Positions 60,967 through 64,000 of a stretch of DNA of 64,000 nt are shown here, in pieces. Source of the stretch: Chalciporus piperatus (lineage: Eukaryota > Basidiomycota > Agaricomycetes > Boletales > Boletaceae). A program made the translations under genes and the position numbers. The first letter of the stretch is position 1, and the number at the start of each line of letters is the position of its first letter. The DNA is taken from contig JBBPTG010000040.1 of the NCBI GenBank assembly GCA_038093975.1, forward strand, positions 116,754 through 180,753, written 5' to 3'. Below the pieces are notes generated by a model, which was given only the letters and a program-made list of their open reading frames with translations, was not told the DNA's origin and ran no database searches.

Positions 60967-63900
60967 ATGGTCAAGCCCAAGATCGAGAAGGCCACACCAT
61001 GGACCCCAGTGCAAGAGGTCAAGTTTCTCAAGAAGGGATCAAAGATCAAGATGGTCAAGCTCACCCCGCCAAGCCACAAGAGCAAAAAACACAAGGCTGC
61101 TATCCCTCAATCATCACCTCAGATGCCGAGACTGGACACGCCACTGGATCGTGGCCTCACACCCAGCACTGCTGATCGGATGTATGACACAGCTGATGGA
61201 GAGTATGTTCTACCTTCTTTGAAACTACCAAAACCCAAGGTATGCTCGACTGTGTGGGTGCCCAGATTTAATGACTGAGGGTATTTGAATAAGACCCAAA
61301 ACGATTATTTGAGGGAGTCCCTGGACATGAAAGATGAATACCTTGCTGCTTGGCTGGATATGGAGGCGCCTGCTGAGAGAATTTGCAAGATCTGTCAGGG
61401 AGACGGAGTGTATAAGTGCCAGGACTGTTTTATGCAACCGGTCTTCTGCACAGGTTGCTGCAGAAAGCAACACGAACAACACCCTCTTCATAGGGTGTTA
61501 CAATGGACCGGAGATTGTTTTGAGGAATCCACACTCCATCGGGTATGTCGTTTGAAGCACTGACAAATCGGTCAATGACAGACTATTCGCACAGACAGGG
61601 TTGGAACTCCATCTGGGACACTTAGGAAGTCCTTGTCCCCATACTGCCCCTCTACCTCCAGTCACCTTGGAGGACGAGGCTTGGGAGGATGATGATGTTG
61701 CCCATCGGCCGGCTCATTTACAGCCTCCGGCCGAGCCAGGCTTTCTCCTGGTCATAGATATATCTGGGGTACACTATGTGAACATGAGATTTTGCAACTG
61801 TCCAGAGGCCGATGCAGCTCATAAACAGCTCTTTCTGGCTCAGCTTTTACCTTCCACCATCAAAGAGCCGAGCACTGTATTTACCTTTCGGCTGCTCTAC
61901 GACTTCATCCGAGACAATCTGGAATGTGGCACCTCTGCTTCGAACTACTTTAGCAAGATTCGGCGGATAACATTCAATGCATTCCCACATTTGGTGCCTG
62001 TGGGTGGCTTTATTGCTCAGCCGAACGTTCAGCCGAAGCCGAGCTAATTGTGATAACAGAACCGATATCGAGAGCTCATCCGTGCCGCTCGGCTGTGGAG
62101 GCTGTTAAAGCTGCTCAAGTGGAATGGATATGGGCATACCAAGGGGTCTCCTGGATTGGGTGCTCTGGCTTTGTTCTGTCCGGCATGCCCTCAGCCAGGG
62201 ATCAACATGGACATTAATTGTGTTGGAGGAGTGGCTCCGTGAGTGTATTAGCAACCTTGACCAATGCACTAGCATCTCATGATCCTAAAGGTGGATGATC
62301 ACCCGAACCATCGTTATGGACGGCAATTTCAAGGCGGAGCATTTGCCTGACAAGAGGCCTGATGACCAAGTATGGCTAATGCCTGGGACAGGGTTTATGG
62401 TAGAAAGCCAGAGATACAAGGAGTACCTTGAAGTCACGAATCATCCCGTCGAGGTATTGACATGTTGGCTCTCAAAGACATTGCTGACTGCGTCGGGCAG
62501 AAGTCGAACTGTAACAACCATCGAGCAGTCAATCAGGCCAATGCCAACCGACAAAAGTTAGAGGCCACAGGAATCGTGTGCCAGACATATGCTTCATTCT
62601 GCGCTGCAATTTGCATGGTATAGAAGGAGCGCGCCGGCCGAGAAACGGATGCATTGAGCACAATGACAGGCAGGTCAATATGGATTATGCATTGGCACAT
62701 GCGTTGGAATACAACATGGCTGGCATTCCAAGGGTGATCCTCTTCTATGACATCAATTGCCAATACATGAAGCGGCTGAGGCTGCGGCTCAAGGGCAACG
62801 AATATGTCAAAATACCATCGGCCGTGGAGTTGGTGCCAGGGATAGGCATATGGCATGCGCATGGTCATCAGGCTGAATGTTTCCAGAGATACGCACCCAA
62901 CTTTATTCGAGGGGCAGGGCGGGTGGATGGGGAGATAATCGAAACCTTATGGGCAAACTTGAACATTGTGTCCCCATCCACAAGGGGAATGAGCAGCCCT
63001 CACAGACGGGAATTGCTGGACTTCCAAATGGCTGACTCCAACTTTGTCAAAATGATAAGGATGGGTGGGTGACCTGCATTCTGTAATGACAGATCGCGTA
63101 ACGCCTCGGATTTGTAGCTCAGAGTCTCAAGAGAAAACACAAGCAAGCAGTCAAAGGGCTTGTCGAAGCCGAGAAAGCTTTCCAAGAGTTGGATGATGGC
63201 ATTCCAGAGGCGGAAGGAAATGAGTGGCAAGCTTTGGAAGATCAGGCTCACAGAAAGAGAGTGAAGGACCCGACGGCCATGGACGTCTACGAGGTGCATT
63301 TGAAAAAAGGTTTGTGGCCAGTCCTACTGAGCCGCACAGAGTCTATCAAATTGATTGGAATCCCAGCACCATCGGCCAAGGCAATGAGCTTCAGCTGCTA
63401 CAGAGTAGTCAAGGTGGCAGAAATCAGGCAGTGTCATTGATCGCACGCGGTATGCAGCTACAGGAGATGAAACTCGGTTGGGCATCAGAGAGCCGCAGGC
63501 TTCCGATTCGGCCGACTGAACAACAGCAATTGGTGATCGCCCGAAAGAAGGAAAGGTTGGCTGGGCTTATCCATGCTTTTATTACAGAGACAGCCGCATT
63601 CTGGGGGGATGTGGGAGAGTCAAGCGATCTGGACAACGATCTAGAGCAAGAAGCGACCAATGCGGCCGATGACGAACTCTGGGAGGATGAAGATCAGAGA
63701 GATAGAGCATTGGCTGACGTTCCAGATGTTCCTTTGCCATCGACCCTCGGCTGGAAGTTTTGCACTGCGCATGGGTTGCAGGATGTGGCAGACAAGGAGA
63801 AACAGTTGCGGATAGGCCAAGCAAACGACGCCCTCCATGAAATTCGTCTGGGTCTGGCAGACAAGGCAGTCCTCTTTCGGACCGAGGTCAGGCATGCTGG

Positions 63901-64000
63901 GAGTTACACCATGACAACACGGGCATGGTCAAGGGTAACCATGGTCGAGGAAACAGTGAAAAAGAATGTGGCCATTTATCGAGCAGCCAGGAAAGCATTA
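60967..64000 (+). CDS. KDZ (Kyakuja-Dileera-Zisupton) transposase with CxC2 cysteine cluster, partial
   Basis: DDE-type DNA transposase of a family expanded in agaric genomes. The start is at 60967 (MVKPKIEKATPWTPVQEVKF). The CxC2 cluster is CKICQGDGVYKCQDC, then CTGCCRKQHEQHPLHRVLQW. Next come FCNCPEADAAHKQLFLAQLL and YRELIRAARLWRLLK. Catalytic-type acidic residues lie in IVMDGNFKAEHLPDKRPDDQ (D1), FYDINCQYMKR (D2) and GAGRVDGEIIETLW (E). The C-terminal helical region runs past the window end (LRIGQANDALHEIRLGLADK). Between LEATGI (62575) and RQVNMDYALAHAL (62668) the reading frame changes, no intron fits, and the usual ARHGCxxPH segment is not readable, so this copy may be inactive. Confidence 0.82.

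Overview
The window is nuclear DNA of a basidiomycete fungus, most likely an agaricomycete. The evidence is intron-dense genes with many 45-60 nt introns, agaric-type families (a CYP63-like P450, a Gti1/Pac2 WOPR regulator, a MARVEL protein, an ankyrin-MYND protein, a KDZ transposase with a CxC2 cysteine cluster) and heavy transposon nesting. Coordinates of spliced genes are given start codon to stop codon; only some splice sites were resolved by hand.

Left part (1-24.5 kb): a PP2A-family phosphatase (partial, minus) and EMC1 (plus) diverge from a 154-bp promoter. A small unknown gene follows. Next is a WD40-repeat pseudogene on the minus strand, split by a 5.63-kb hAT-type element (6997-12626) with 17-bp terminal inverted repeats and an 8-bp target-site duplication. 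The element carries a Cys/His-rich gene and no recognisable transposase. Then come a possible one-TM protein, a SNF2 ATPase with a PHD finger, an ankyrin-MYND protein, about 3.3 kb without a callable gene, and a WOPR transcription factor.

Middle part (24.5-43 kb): gene-poor stretches alternate with a disordered protein with a basic C-terminal motif, a METTL24-like membrane-anchored methyltransferase, an unrecognised 133-codon open frame, a four-TM MARVEL protein, a CYP63-like P450, a ferric reductase and, just upstream of it on the same strand, a Ctr copper transporter hidden beneath a longer antisense open frame. The reductase-Ctr pair looks like a metal-uptake module. A carbohydrate-binding (CBM35-like) gene fragment and decayed coding sequence follow.

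Right part (43-64 kb): this is a transposon nest. A trypsin-like protease gene is interrupted by element A (43333-45679), a non-coding element with CATCAG termini built of minisatellites. A Ty1/copia polyprotein with a 3' LTR is truncated on its 5' side by element B (53177-56243). Element B has 54-bp perfect terminal inverted repeats, and its core is homologous to A in the opposite orientation. Both elements contain arrays of a unit made of a GC-rich hairpin followed by a 5'-splice-site-like AGGTGAG. This family is the strongest candidate for something undescribed. The window ends inside a KDZ transposon locus: a zinc-cluster coiled-coil accessory gene, a large convergent AT-hook accessory gene, and a divergently transcribed KDZ transposase running off the end.
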